Shown one piece after another: positions 17,625-25,759 of a stretch of DNA of 42,716 nucleotides. The position numbers were made by a program, and so were the translations under genes. The notes below the pieces were generated by a model. That model saw only the letters and a list, made by a program, of their open reading frames with translations, did no database searches and was not told where the DNA came from. Numbering within the stretch: the stretch's first letter is position 1; every line of letters begins with the position of its first letter. Source of the stretch: Candidatus Desulfobia pelagia (lineage in GTDB: Bacteria; Desulfobacterota; Desulfobulbia; Desulfobulbales; SURF-16); NCBI GenBank assembly GCA_014382295.1, contig JACNJZ010000138.1, positions 1 to 42,716 on the forward strand, in the 5' to 3' direction.

Positions 17625-17712
17625 ACACCTCGAAGGACACAGAGAACTCGAAGAAAAGATATAAACATTTTTTAAAAACTTCGTGTCCTTCGTGGTCTTA
17701 GTGGTTAAAAAA
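17625..17712. repeat. intergenic inverted repeat with CGAAGGACAC arms
   Basis: CGAAGGACAC at 17631-17640 is matched by its reverse complement GTGTCCTTCG at 17683-17692, with further imperfect pairing on both sides (CTTCGTGTCC... and GTGGTCTTAGTGG). The loop is about 40 bases and AT-rich. The sequence style (short CGTG/CCACGAA units) resembles the 28-base arms around the GxxExxY gene at 38269-38696. No gene lies inside. Confidence 0.65.
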
Positions 17713-17781
17713 TACTTTTGCAGCCTGGAACGTAATGCCTGAAAAGGGCTGCAATATCCACCCATCAAGAGGAGAAAGAAA

Positions 17782-18825
17782 ATGGCACGAACAGCAATCT
17801 TCAAAGATGCCCTCTACATGGAACATGACCCGGGCTACAGCCATGTTGAATCGCCGGACAGGCTCCGGGTCATATATGAAGAGTTAGAACAGAGAGAAGA
17901 CACTAGAGATTTTCTCTTCCCGAATGCCGATCCGGCGAGCCGGGATATTTTGCTGATGAACCATTCTGAAAACCTCGTGGCCAGAATCGAACAGACAGCA
18001 GGGCGAACATTTGATGCCCTTGACCCGGACACATCCACATCACCACTTTCGTATGATGCTGCCTGCCTCGCTGCCGGGGCTGCGGTAGAAGGAGTAAAAC
18101 TGCTGTCTGCGGGGGAAGTTGATAATTGCTTTGCCCTGGTACGGCCGCCGGGCCACCATGCTGAATATGACAGGGCCATGGGCTTCTGCCTGTTCAATAA
18201 TGTTGCAATTGCCGCCCGATACGCCCTGGAGCACGAACAGTTGGAGCGAGTGCTAATAATGGACTGGGATCTCCACCATGGCAACGGAACCCAGCACTCG
18301 TTTTATGACACGGACCAGGTCCTTTATTTTTCTACCCACCAATACCCCTATTATCCCGGAAGCGGTGCAGCATCAGAGATCGGCACAGGCAAAGGGCAGG
18401 GATACACAGTGAACGTCCCTCTTTCCGGCGGCCAGGGCGACATGGCCTTTGCCCGCATATTCAACGAACTGCTGGCCCCTATCACCAGGCAGTATAAACC
18501 GCAAATGATTCTGGTGTCTGCCGGCTTTGACACATACCAGGGAGACCCCCTTGGCGGCATGAATGTCACCCCTGCCGGGTTTGCGTACATGGCCAGGGTC
18601 CTCAAGGAACTGGCGGAAGAAGTCTGTGACGGACGCCTCCTGCTCACTCTCGAGGGTGGATACAGCCTCACCGGCCTGCGAGACGGCACAATGGCTGTCC
18701 TAGATGAATTAAACGACTCCGGCTATCTGAGTGAAGAGGATCTCTCTCGTTTCAGAAACAGCTCTGATTCTCTGCCGCTCCTGAATAGCGCACAAACAAT
18801 TGCAAAAAATTTCTGGAAATTGTAG
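17782..18825 (+). CDS. histone deacetylase family protein
   Basis: A 347-residue zinc amidohydrolase of the arginase/deacetylase superfamily (class II HDAC-like, acetoin-utilisation or acetylpolyamine-type). The paired active-site histidines are in RPPGHHAE (H125, H126), zinc ligands are D163 and H165 in DWDLHHGNGT and D250 in SAGFD, and the catalytic tyrosine is Y294 in LEGGY. The active site is therefore complete. Bacterial members remove acetyl groups from polyamines, other small amines or proteins; which one is acted on here cannot be told. GAGGAG at 17770-17775 is a good ribosome-binding site for ATG 17782. Confidence 0.92.
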   Translation: MARTAIFKDALYMEHDPGYSHVESPDRLRVIYEELEQREDTRDFLFPNADPASRDILLMNHSENLVARIEQTAGRTFDALDPDTSTSPLSYDAACLAAGAAVEGVKLLSAGEVDNCFALVRPPGHHAEYDRAMGFCLFNNVAIAARYALEHEQLERVLIMDWDLHHGNGTQHSFYDTDQVLYFSTHQYPYYPGSGAASEIGTGKGQGYTVNVPLSGGQGDMAFARIFNELLAPITRQYKPQMILVSAGFDTYQGDPLGGMNVTPAGFAYMARVLKELAEEVCDGRLLLTLEGGYSLTGLRDGTMAVLDELNDSGYLSEEDLSRFRNSSDSLPLLNSAQTIAKNFWKL

Positions 18826-18895
18826 ACTTTTACTAGTTTCTTGCTGTTAAATACAGAAACAACCATGGCATACTGCCACAATAACCACTGAAAAT

Positions 18896-18960
18896 ATTTC
18901 ACAAGGACGCATAGTTCACAGAATTTTTTCAATTTTCTCTGTGCCTCTGAGATCTCTGTG
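18896..18960. repeat. weak intergenic inverted repeat (CACAGA / TCTGTG)
   Basis: CACAGA at 18917-18922 pairs with TCTGTG at 18937-18942 around an AT-rich loop, followed by CTCTGAGATCTCTGTGAGAAACC. A similar phrase, CTCCGTGAGAAAC, recurs at about 24312-24324. It resembles the other housekeeping-gap repeats in this window and may be a decayed member. The gap 18826-18987 holds no gene. Confidence 0.35.
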
Positions 18961-18987
18961 AGAAACCTTCAATTAAATAACCATACT

Positions 18988-20031
18988 ATGCCATACCCCA
19001 AAATTCTTATAGCCGATGATGATGCCCTGGTCAGGGATGCTGTTGTTAAAATCCTTGAACTTTTCGGCTACCAGATTACGGCCGTCCCCGGCGGCAGAGA
19101 AGCCCTTGAAATCCTTTCCGATGAATACGATGCCATTATACTTGACATCAATATGCCGGGAATGAATGGATTTGAAACGATCCAGGCAATTACCAAGAGA
19201 GGCCTGGATATTCCCGTTCTTTTTCTCACAGGAGCGGGAACAATGGAATACGCAGTTAAGGCGATCAGTCTCGGCGCCTATGATTTCATTGCCAAACCCA
19301 TTGATGATATCGATCTGTTTGAAGTCAAAATAAAACGCGCCATTGAAAAGAGGATGTTCCTCATCAAGGAAAAATCCTACAAGAAAAACCTGGAAAAAGA
19401 AGTCAAACTCAAAACCAAGGAACTTGCCGAAAAAAATATTCTGCTTGAGCAGTACAGTCACCACCTTGAGGTCTCAACTGTTAACACCATTATTACCCTG
19501 AATACGGCCCTGGAGGAAAAGGACCAGTATACTGCCGGTCATACAAGGCGGGTAACCGAATATTCCCAGATGATTTGTCGAGCAATGGACCTCTCCCAGG
19601 CGGAAATCAGTGTTGTCACCCGGGCCTGCCAGCTGCATGATATCGGCAAGCTTGTCATTGATGTCAGCTGTATTCAGAAGCCCGGGCCTCTCACTGATGA
19701 AGAATGGACCCTGGTCAAAAAACATCCCGAAGTTGGAGAAAATATTATCCGGCCATTGAGCTTTCTCAGCAGAGAGGGTACTATAGTCCGCCATCACCAC
19801 GAACGCCTGGACGGCAAAGGATACCCCGATGGCATCTACGGTGATGATATCGATCTCCTCACCAAAATAGTTACGGTTGCAGACAGCTATGACGCAATGA
19901 CCTCAAAGCGTGCTTACAAGGTCAACATGGCCAAGGAAGATGCCATAGAGGAAATGCGAAAACACTGCAATACACAATTCGACCCCAGGGTTGTCGAAAC
20001 CTTTATAGATATCCTGGCAACACGTGCCTAA
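18988..20031 (+). CDS. response regulator with HD-GYP domain (c-di-GMP phosphodiesterase)
   Basis: A 347-residue two-domain regulator. The receiver domain (about 4-120) has the acidic pocket DDD (10-12), phosphoacceptor D53 in ILDINMPG, T81 and K103. A short coiled coil (about 125-165) leads to an HD-GYP domain with HDIG (217-220) and the full HHERLDGKGYPDG signature (270-282). It should hydrolyse c-di-GMP when phosphorylated. No histidine kinase is adjacent. I chose ATG 18988 because the receiver fold begins just after it; the upstream GTG at 18958 lies in repeat-like DNA. It ends 9 bases before gatC. Confidence 0.9.
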   Translation: MPYPKILIADDDALVRDAVVKILELFGYQITAVPGGREALEILSDEYDAIILDINMPGMNGFETIQAITKRGLDIPVLFLTGAGTMEYAVKAISLGAYDFIAKPIDDIDLFEVKIKRAIEKRMFLIKEKSYKKNLEKEVKLKTKELAEKNILLEQYSHHLEVSTVNTIITLNTALEEKDQYTAGHTRRVTEYSQMICRAMDLSQAEISVVTRACQLHDIGKLVIDVSCIQKPGPLTDEEWTLVKKHPEVGENIIRPLSFLSREGTIVRHHHERLDGKGYPDGIYGDDIDLLTKIVTVADSYDAMTSKRAYKVNMAKEDAIEEMRKHCNTQFDPRVVETFIDILATRA

Positions 20032-20040
20032 TCGAAGCAT

Positions 20041-20325
20041 ATGAATATTACAGAAAAAGAAGTTCTTGCAGTTGCAAATCTCGCCAGGCTCAAACTCGAT
20101 CCGGCCGAAGTCTCTTCAATGACCGAACAGCTTGACCGTATTCTTGGCTATGTTGCCAAGCTCAATGAAATAAACACTGATGGTGTAGAGGCAACGAGCC
20201 ACGCCCAGGCAGTCACCAACGCCTTCCGGGAAGACGAGCTGAAAGAGTCACTGCCTCGCAGCGAAGCCCTGGCAAATGCTCCAAAGCGAAATGAAGAAGC
20301 ATTTATAGTTCCCCGGGTAATATAA
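20041..20325 (+). CDS. gatC: Asp-tRNA(Asn)/Glu-tRNA(Gln) amidotransferase subunit C
   Basis: A 94-residue subunit that wraps around GatA and GatB and stabilises the complex. It begins MNITEKEVLAVANLARLKL, the usual GatC start, and carries the conserved LDRILGYVAKL helix and TDGVEATSHA turn. It is 121 bases upstream of gatA; the gap shows no promoter or gene I can support. GatCAB turns Glu-tRNA(Gln) and Asp-tRNA(Asn) into the amide forms. Confidence 0.95.
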   Translation: MNITEKEVLAVANLARLKLDPAEVSSMTEQLDRILGYVAKLNEINTDGVEATSHAQAVTNAFREDELKESLPRSEALANAPKRNEEAFIVPRVI

Positions 20326-20446
20326 GTCCTACTACTTCTTTTCCTGCATCGACTCTGACTCCACACTCATATACAGGCAGTTACAGCCATTGAACCAATT
20401 GTGTTCATTGCGGAAAGCGACCTTTTGACCAACACTGAGGACCCCC

Positions 20447-21904
20447 ATGAATCTGAGTGCCCTATCAATACATGAACTAAACAGTCTGCTGGCACAAAAA
20501 AAGACCAGCTCCATTGAAATAACAAAAGCTGTTTTTGACCGTATCTCTTCAAAAGAAGAAAAAGTAAATGCTTACATAACGCTCGACCAGGAGGCCGCCC
20601 TGCTCCAGGCTGAAAAAGCCGACAAAAGGCTTGGGGAAAAAGATGCCGGCAGCCTCTGCGGAATTCCCTTCTCCATAAAAGATGTCCTCTGCACACGCGG
20701 GCTCAGAACAACGGCAGGATCAAAAATTCTCGAGCCGTTTATCCCCCCTTATAATGCCACCGTCATTGAAAAACTGAAAAATGCCGGGGCCGTTATTCTC
20801 GGCAAAGTGAGCATGGACGAATTTGCCATGGGTTCGGCAAATGAGAACTGCGCATACGGAACACCCAAAAACCCCTGGAATACGGACTACATATGCGGCG
20901 GCTCCAGCGGCGGATCTGCCGCTTCCGTTGCCGCCGATGAATGTATAGCATCCCTGGGCTCTGACACCGGCGGTTCCATCCGGCAGCCGGCCTCCCATTG
21001 CAGTGTTGTCGGTTTAAAACCAACCTATGGCCGGGTATCACGATTTGGCCTTATTGCCTTTGCCTCATCCCTTGATCAAATCGGCCCGATGACGAAAGAT
21101 GTAGAAGACTGTGCTCTGGTTTTGAATGCTATCAGCGGCTATGACCCGAAAGATTCCACCTCTGTCAAAAAAGATATCCCTGATTTTCGTTCATCCCTGA
21201 CCGATGGACTGCAGGGCATGATGGTCGGCATCCCCAGGGAATATTTTGGAGAAGGGCTCGATCCTGAAGTAAAACAGGCAGTAATGGCGTCTATTGACAA
21301 ACTCAAGGACGCTGGTGCTCAAACCTGCGAAGTCTCTCTTCCTCATACGGAATATGGAGTTGCCGCCTACTACATAATTGCTCCGGCTGAGGCCAGCTCG
21401 AACCTGGCCCGTTTTGACGGAGTCAGATACGGAAAACGTGAAATGGATGCCGAATCTCTCATCGACATGTATAAGGAAAGCCGTTCAGCCGGCTTTGGTG
21501 ACGAAGTCAAGCGCCGTATCATCATAGGAACCTATGCCCTGTCCTCGGGTTACTATGACGCCTATTACAAAAAGGCATCCCAGGTCCGCACACTCATCAT
21601 GGACGATTACAAAAAAGCCTTCAGCCAATGCGACATTCTTGTTTCTCCTGTGACCCCGACACCGGCGTGGAAAATTGGTGAAAAATCCCATGACCCTTTG
21701 AGCATATACCTTTCAGACATGTTGACAATTCCCGCCAACCTGGCCGGAATCCCTGCTATGTCTGTTCCCTGTGCAATCAGCAAATTAGGCCTACCCATAG
21801 GCTTCCAGATCCAGGCAAGCCACTTTAACGAGGAAGCCCTCATTAAAGCAGCACACAATCTTGAACAACGCCTTGATATGGTTAACAAAAAACCAAACAT
21901 ATAA
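20447..21904 (+). CDS. gatA: Asp-tRNA(Asn)/Glu-tRNA(Gln) amidotransferase subunit A
   Basis: A 485-residue amidase-signature enzyme. The Ser-cisSer-Lys triad is visible: K78 in SIKDVL, S153 in GGSSGGS and nucleophile S177 in GSDTGGSIRQ. GatA releases ammonia from glutamine and sends it through a tunnel to GatB. The length is that of the family. ATG 20447 follows GAGGA at 20436-20440. gatB is not next door: it lies on the other strand at 38705-40138. Confidence 0.97.
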   Translation: MNLSALSIHELNSLLAQKKTSSIEITKAVFDRISSKEEKVNAYITLDQEAALLQAEKADKRLGEKDAGSLCGIPFSIKDVLCTRGLRTTAGSKILEPFIPPYNATVIEKLKNAGAVILGKVSMDEFAMGSANENCAYGTPKNPWNTDYICGGSSGGSAASVAADECIASLGSDTGGSIRQPASHCSVVGLKPTYGRVSRFGLIAFASSLDQIGPMTKDVEDCALVLNAISGYDPKDSTSVKKDIPDFRSSLTDGLQGMMVGIPREYFGEGLDPEVKQAVMASIDKLKDAGAQTCEVSLPHTEYGVAAYYIIAPAEASSNLARFDGVRYGKREMDAESLIDMYKESRSAGFGDEVKRRIIIGTYALSSGYYDAYYKKASQVRTLIMDDYKKAFSQCDILVSPVTPTPAWKIGEKSHDPLSIYLSDMLTIPANLAGIPAMSVPCAISKLGLPIGFQIQASHFNEEALIKAAHNLEQRLDMVNKKPNI

Positions 21905-21915
21905 AGATTGACAAT

Positions 21916-23028
21916 ATGACGCCCATGAAACTTACTGTCAGCAAAAACATTGAAACTCTTATTCCATATCCGCCCGGAAAACCCCTCAAAGAACTTGAAA
22001 GGGAATATGGAATAAGCGATTCCATCAAAATGGCCTCCAATGAAAACTCGCTGGGACCTTCATCCAAAGCTGTTGAAGCCATAAAAAATGCCCTTGGCAG
22101 CCTTCATCGCTATCCTGACGGCAGCTGTTATTATCTGGCCCAGGCTCTTGCCGCTAAAATTGGCGTCAAGCCCGAAGAACTTGTGTTCGGAAACGGCTCC
22201 AATGAAATCATAGAACTTCTGGTGGGAGCCTTTGTTGCCCCGGGCGATGAAGTTATAAGCAGTCAACCCTCTTTTCTTGTTTACCAGACAATGGTTCAGG
22301 CCCGTGATGGTGTGAACCGCGTTGTTCCACTGAAAGAAATGTGCCATGACCTTGAAGGCATCAGCGCTGAAATCACTTCGAAAACAAAACTGATTTTTCT
22401 TGATAATCCAAATAACCCTACCGGTACGGTTTTCAATAAACAAACCTTTGAAGCGTTCCTGTCCAAAGTCCCGGAGTCTGTTATCGTTGTCCTGGATGAA
22501 GCCTATGTCGATTTCGTTGAAGACTCGCAGCGGCTTGACATGACATCCTATCTGGGAGGAAAACATCCGGTTGTCGGCCTGCGCACCTTTTCCAAAGCAT
22601 ACGGCCTGGCAGGCCTTCGTGTCGGATATGGCATTATGCCACAGGAAATCGCCTCCTACCTCCATCGAGTCCGCCAGCCTTTCAACGTAAATGAACTGGC
22701 ACAGGTAGGAGCCCTGGCTTGCCTGGAAGATGAAGACCACTACACCAGGACCCTTGCCATGACCAGGGAAGGCTTTAACTGGCTCTCCAAAGAAATTAAC
22801 AAACTTGGCTGCCGAACCTTCCCGACCCAGACAAATTTCTTCCTGGTGGACATTCAGTCAGACTGCAAACAACTGTATGACGCTATGCTCCACAAAGGGG
22901 TCATTATCCGTCCAATGAGCGCCTATGGTTTCCCCTCCTATATCAGGATCACCGTGGGTACCCGGGCTGAAAACGAACGACTGCTGAAGGCCCTGGCTGC
23001 CAGTCTTGCGGAGATAAAGAATGGCTGA
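21916..23028 (+). CDS. hisC: histidinol-phosphate aminotransferase
   Basis: A 370-residue fold-type I PLP aminotransferase. NPNNPTGT, LDEAYVDF and the PLP-lysine motif TFSKAYGLAGLRVGYG are all present in the order of HisC. The enzyme makes L-histidinol phosphate from imidazole acetol phosphate; relatives can also transaminate aromatic keto acids. It starts 11 bases after gatA and overlaps cmk by eight bases. A second in-frame ATG at 21925 could be the start; neither has a strong ribosome-binding site. No other his genes are nearby. Confidence 0.92.
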   Translation: MTPMKLTVSKNIETLIPYPPGKPLKELEREYGISDSIKMASNENSLGPSSKAVEAIKNALGSLHRYPDGSCYYLAQALAAKIGVKPEELVFGNGSNEIIELLVGAFVAPGDEVISSQPSFLVYQTMVQARDGVNRVVPLKEMCHDLEGISAEITSKTKLIFLDNPNNPTGTVFNKQTFEAFLSKVPESVIVVLDEAYVDFVEDSQRLDMTSYLGGKHPVVGLRTFSKAYGLAGLRVGYGIMPQEIASYLHRVRQPFNVNELAQVGALACLEDEDHYTRTLAMTREGFNWLSKEINKLGCRTFPTQTNFFLVDIQSDCKQLYDAMLHKGVIIRPMSAYGFPSYIRITVGTRAENERLLKALAASLAEIKNG

Positions 23029-23713
23029 AAACCAAAAGGATATTGTCACCATTGATGGTCCATCAGGAAGCGGCAAAAGCACTATCTGTCGAATTGTCGC
23101 CTCCCGGCTCAATTACACATACCTTGACACCGGTGCCATGTACAGAGCGGTCGGCTATAAAGCAAGACAGCAGAACATTGATCTGGAAGATGGTCCGTCT
23201 CTCGGCCTCCTCCTGGACTCACTTGACCTGACCCTTCTTCCGGGTGATGGCGACACAAGAGTTCTTCTGGACAAAAAAGACATAAGCGCCGCCATCAGGA
23301 CAGCAGAAATGGGGCTTGTTGCCTCAAAGGTTTCTGCCCAGCCCGTTGTCCGCCAAAAACTCACCCAAATGCAGCAGAAAATGGGTGAGAAAGGCAGAAT
23401 AGTGGCTGAGGGCAGAGACACTGGAACCGTAGTCTTTCCCGGTGCCCGCTATAAATTTTATCTTGACGCATCGCCTGAAGAAAGGGCCCGAAGGCGCTAC
23501 CTGCAGCTTCTGGAAAAAGGTGAGAAGGCCGACCAGCAGGATATCCTTGCCCAGATCCTCAAGCGTGACGCCAATGACAGCTCCCGCTCCCTTGCCCCCC
23601 TCAAAGCCGCAGATGATGCCGTCATTATCGACTCATCACAGCTCTCCATTGATGATGTCGTTCATTTCATCCTTGAAAAAGTTTCAGCTTCCCTTGCAAA
23701 TTCCACAAAATAA
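23021..23713 (+). CDS. cmk: cytidylate kinase
   Basis: A 230-residue P-loop kinase. The Walker A GPSGSGKST is at about residues 11-19, LDTGAMYR follows and the CMP-binding EGRDTGTVVFP lies at about 128-138. It phosphorylates CMP and dCMP in the cytoplasm. The start ATG overlaps the end of hisC (ATGGCTGA), so the two are translated together. In many Desulfobacterota cmk lies near aro/his genes, sometimes with rpsA after it; rpsA is not found here. Confidence 0.95.
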   Translation: MAENQKDIVTIDGPSGSGKSTICRIVASRLNYTYLDTGAMYRAVGYKARQQNIDLEDGPSLGLLLDSLDLTLLPGDGDTRVLLDKKDISAAIRTAEMGLVASKVSAQPVVRQKLTQMQQKMGEKGRIVAEGRDTGTVVFPGARYKFYLDASPEERARRRYLQLLEKGEKADQQDILAQILKRDANDSSRSLAPLKAADDAVIIDSSQLSIDDVVHFILEKVSASLANSTK

Positions 23714-23817
23714 GTCCACAATAAAAAATATGTAGCTAATCTGGTGCTGCATCCCACCTTCAGAAATGAGGGTTTTTAATCATCACGGACCCACCAATAC
23801 AAATCAGGTAAGCAAAT

Positions 23818-24162
23818 ATGCAAAAAGCAAGAACGATGAAACGCCATCATCTCTTTTATTATTTGGAAGTATATGATGTGGTGTCAGGTGCTCTTCTAGG
23901 AAATATTGTCGACATAACAACACGAGGCATCAAGCTTGTCAGCAAGGAGCCCATTCCCATTGATAAAACGTATGTTTTACGCATGCGTCTGCCTGAAGGT
24001 TATTTTCCTGAACAGGAAATTCATTTTGAAGGCAAAAGTGTCTGGTCCGGAAATGATGTCAACCCGGATTTTTTTGACACAGGTTTTGAAGTGGCCAACC
24101 TTGACAAGGATGAAAGAAAAATCATTCGGGAGCTTATCGAAGAGATCGGCTTCAATGACTAG
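23818..24162 (+). CDS. PilZ-like domain protein
   Basis: A 114-residue single-domain protein. RHHLFYYLEVYD and the later VDITTRGIKL resemble the RxxxR and DxSxxG c-di-GMP-binding motifs of PilZ domains, although the first arginine pair is only partly kept (MKRHH). GFEVANLDKDERKIIRELIEE at the end is the typical closing strand and helix of small PilZ proteins. It probably senses or is a relic sensor of c-di-GMP. ATG 23836 (MKRHH) is an alternative start. No operon partner is evident. Confidence 0.7.
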   Translation: MQKARTMKRHHLFYYLEVYDVVSGALLGNIVDITTRGIKLVSKEPIPIDKTYVLRMRLPEGYFPEQEIHFEGKSVWSGNDVNPDFFDTGFEVANLDKDERKIIRELIEEIGFND

Positions 24163-24210
24163 CTAGAAATTGCCCTGCTACTGATAACCAGCAAAAACAG
24201 ATGAACGTTA

Positions 24211-24266
24211 ATTTCAGATTTCGGATTTCGGATTTCGGATTTCGGATTTCGGATTTCGGATTTCGG
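24211..24266. repeat. heptanucleotide tandem repeat (ATTTCGG, 8 units)
   Basis: Eight head-to-tail 7-base units run from 24211 to 24266; the first is ATTTCAG and the other seven are ATTTCGG. They lie between the PilZ-like gene and the lysR start, about 90 bases upstream of the latter. Unit length is not a multiple of three, but no ORF crosses it. Such arrays can change copy number by slippage and so alter promoter spacing. Confidence 0.95.
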
Positions 24267-24357
24267 AATATGGTTCTTCGATGGTTCTTCCGCAATAAAA
24301 AATCAACTCTATGACTCCGTGAGAAACTTTCAGCTAAAAAGATCAGGGGAATAATCA

Positions 24358-25242
24358 TTGGACATTCACCAGCTGCGTATATTCGCCTCTGTCTACCACT
24401 TCAGAAGCTTTTCAAAAGCCTCCGGCCATCTCCACATCAGCCAGCCAACAATAAGCGAACACATCAAGAACCTGGAAGAAGAGCTGGAATGCTCCCTTTT
24501 TGACAGACTTGGCCGTTCAATTATGCCCACCAGGGAAGCCAAACGTATCTACCCAAAGGCAGTTAAGCTTATTGAAGACCTGGAAGCTATCAAGGAAACC
24601 ATCAGGACCGGCCTGACAGATATAAAAGGTTCTCTTAAAATAGGTGCAAGCACCATTCCCGGCAATTATATGCTTCCTTTTCTGGCTGCCAAATTCAAAA
24701 AGAAGCATCCGGATATCTCTTTTGAAATCATTATTGCCGACACACGAAAGACCACCGACAGCATCCTCCAGCATGAAATCCTGCTCGGCATTGTCGGTGC
24801 CAGTATGGAGCCGCGATCTCTGTCGTATGAAGCCGTTTTCTGCGATGAACTGGTATTTGCCGGGACACCCGACCTGCTGGACTCAAATGCCGGGACATGG
24901 GATATTTATTCCCTTCCTTTTCTTATCCGCGAAGAAGGTTCCGGCACACGGAAAACAATGGAGGACTGGCTGGAAAAAATGGAAATTAACGCCCGGAAAC
25001 TGAACGTGGTCGCAATCCTTGGCTCGACCGATGCGGTAAAGCAGGCTTTAAAGGCAGGCCTTGGCACCTCTATTATTTCCAGGCGTGCCATTGAAGAAGA
25101 GCTGGACAATGGCTCCCTGATACAAAAGAAAATTGGCCCGGAAATGAAGCGGTCTTTTTATCTCGCCCATCACAAAAAGCGATCACTGCCGGCTCATTAC
25201 CAGGCCTTCTGCGACTTCCTCAAACAGACTGAAAACGAGTAG
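24358..25242 (+). CDS. LysR-type regulator, selenium-metabolism-associated type
   Basis: A 294-residue LysR regulator. The winged helix-turn-helix is in residues 1-62 (MDIHQLRIFASVYHFRSFSK, then HISQPTISEHIKNLEEEL) and the periplasmic-binding-protein-like effector domain in about 90-290. The N-terminus closely resembles the group named selenium metabolism-associated LysR regulators, known from Desulfobacterota and clostridia; this call is from memory. The start is TTG 24358, with AGGGG 8 bases upstream. Its last 23 bases overlap a small ORF on the other strand that is controlled by a cobalamin riboswitch, so convergent transcription may affect it. Confidence 0.85.
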   Translation: MDIHQLRIFASVYHFRSFSKASGHLHISQPTISEHIKNLEEELECSLFDRLGRSIMPTREAKRIYPKAVKLIEDLEAIKETIRTGLTDIKGSLKIGASTIPGNYMLPFLAAKFKKKHPDISFEIIIADTRKTTDSILQHEILLGIVGASMEPRSLSYEAVFCDELVFAGTPDLLDSNAGTWDIYSLPFLIREEGSGTRKTMEDWLEKMEINARKLNVVAILGSTDAVKQALKAGLGTSIISRRAIEEELDNGSLIQKKIGPEMKRSFYLAHHKKRSLPAHYQAFCDFLKQTENE

Positions 25243-25360
25243 ACTTGTCACAAAGCGCCGGAGCAGGCTTTAACACCTTGCGGATAACCGTCTGAAAGAT
25301 ATCCCAGCTCTGTGTTGCCAAAGCGCTCTGTTTGGCATAAGCAAGTTCCCTTTTGTCCAT
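25220..25360 (-). CDS. 46-residue ORF downstream of a cobalamin riboswitch
   Basis: A 46-codon ORF starting MDKRELAYAKQSALATQ and ending KSTRFQSV. GGAGG lies 6 bases before its ATG. It is the only reading frame that follows the riboswitch and terminator at 25398-25695. It is hydrophilic, with no signal peptide, membrane span or metal motif. Its 3-prime end runs antisense into lysR by 23 bases. It may be a true small protein, the N-terminal stump of a lost cobalamin-related gene, or just a leader for an antisense RNA. I do not recognise a family. Confidence 0.5.
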   Translation of the reverse strand: MDKRELAYAKQSALATQSWDIFQTVIRKVLKPAPALCDKSTRFQSV

Positions 25361-25397
25361 TTCATTCCTCCCTTAAAAAAAGATGTGAGGTTTGGGC

Positions 25398-25432
25398 AAA
25401 AAAAAACCCAAACCGTATTGAAACGGCTTGGG
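25398..25432 (-). terminator. rho-independent terminator in the riboswitch expression platform
   Basis: On the minus strand CCCAAGCCGT (25432-25423) pairs with ACGGTTTGGG (25416-25407), with a short TTCAAT loop, then nine Ts. A second sequence, GCCCAAACC just after the T tract (25397-25389), could instead pair with GGTTTGGG, so an alternative fold exists. This is the expected transcription-off switch for the upstream cobalamin element. Confidence 0.88.
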
Positions 25433-25495
25433 ATATCCCTGATTATCCACAAGACCTGGACACTGTCTTCCCATTTCCCGAGGACGACAATGTTT

Positions 25496-25695
25496 CTACT
25501 AGGCAGGTCTTCTGACTTTCCTCTCCTGACGGCAGCCTTCCCATCCTTCATCAAGGACAGTGGCATATCTGCGGTCAGATTCCCTTGTATTGATCAAACG
25601 TAACAGCCTGGTAAACAAGGGGTAAGGATTACAGCGGCGGGTCCGTTCCCGATTTTCACGAGATTCCCTTTTTAAGTCCAACTGGACACCTAAAT
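25496..25695 (-). promoter_or_regulatory. cobalamin riboswitch
   Basis: Read on the minus strand, the conserved cobalamin-aptamer blocks appear in order: AAAAGGGAAT with CGTGAAAATC, then GGACCCGCCGCTGTAA (about 25645-25630), GCCACTGTCC (about 25564-25555), the B12-box-like GGATGGGAAGGC, and finally CAGAAGACCTGCC closing to the P1 stem (TAGGTGTC with GACCTGCCTA). This is a textbook AdoCbl/cobalamin class element. It lies 3-prime of rdgB and drives transcription toward the end of lysR through the terminator at 25398-25432. Confidence 0.95.
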
Positions 25696-25759
25696 CAAGT
25701 TTCTTTTTAACAGAAGATCCGAACCGGTCAAGTCATTTAAACAAAAAAGGCTAAAACAA

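Noticed and set aside
24211-24266. Possible CRISPR array
   Set aside because: Units are 7 bases with no spacers; it is a simple tandem repeat.
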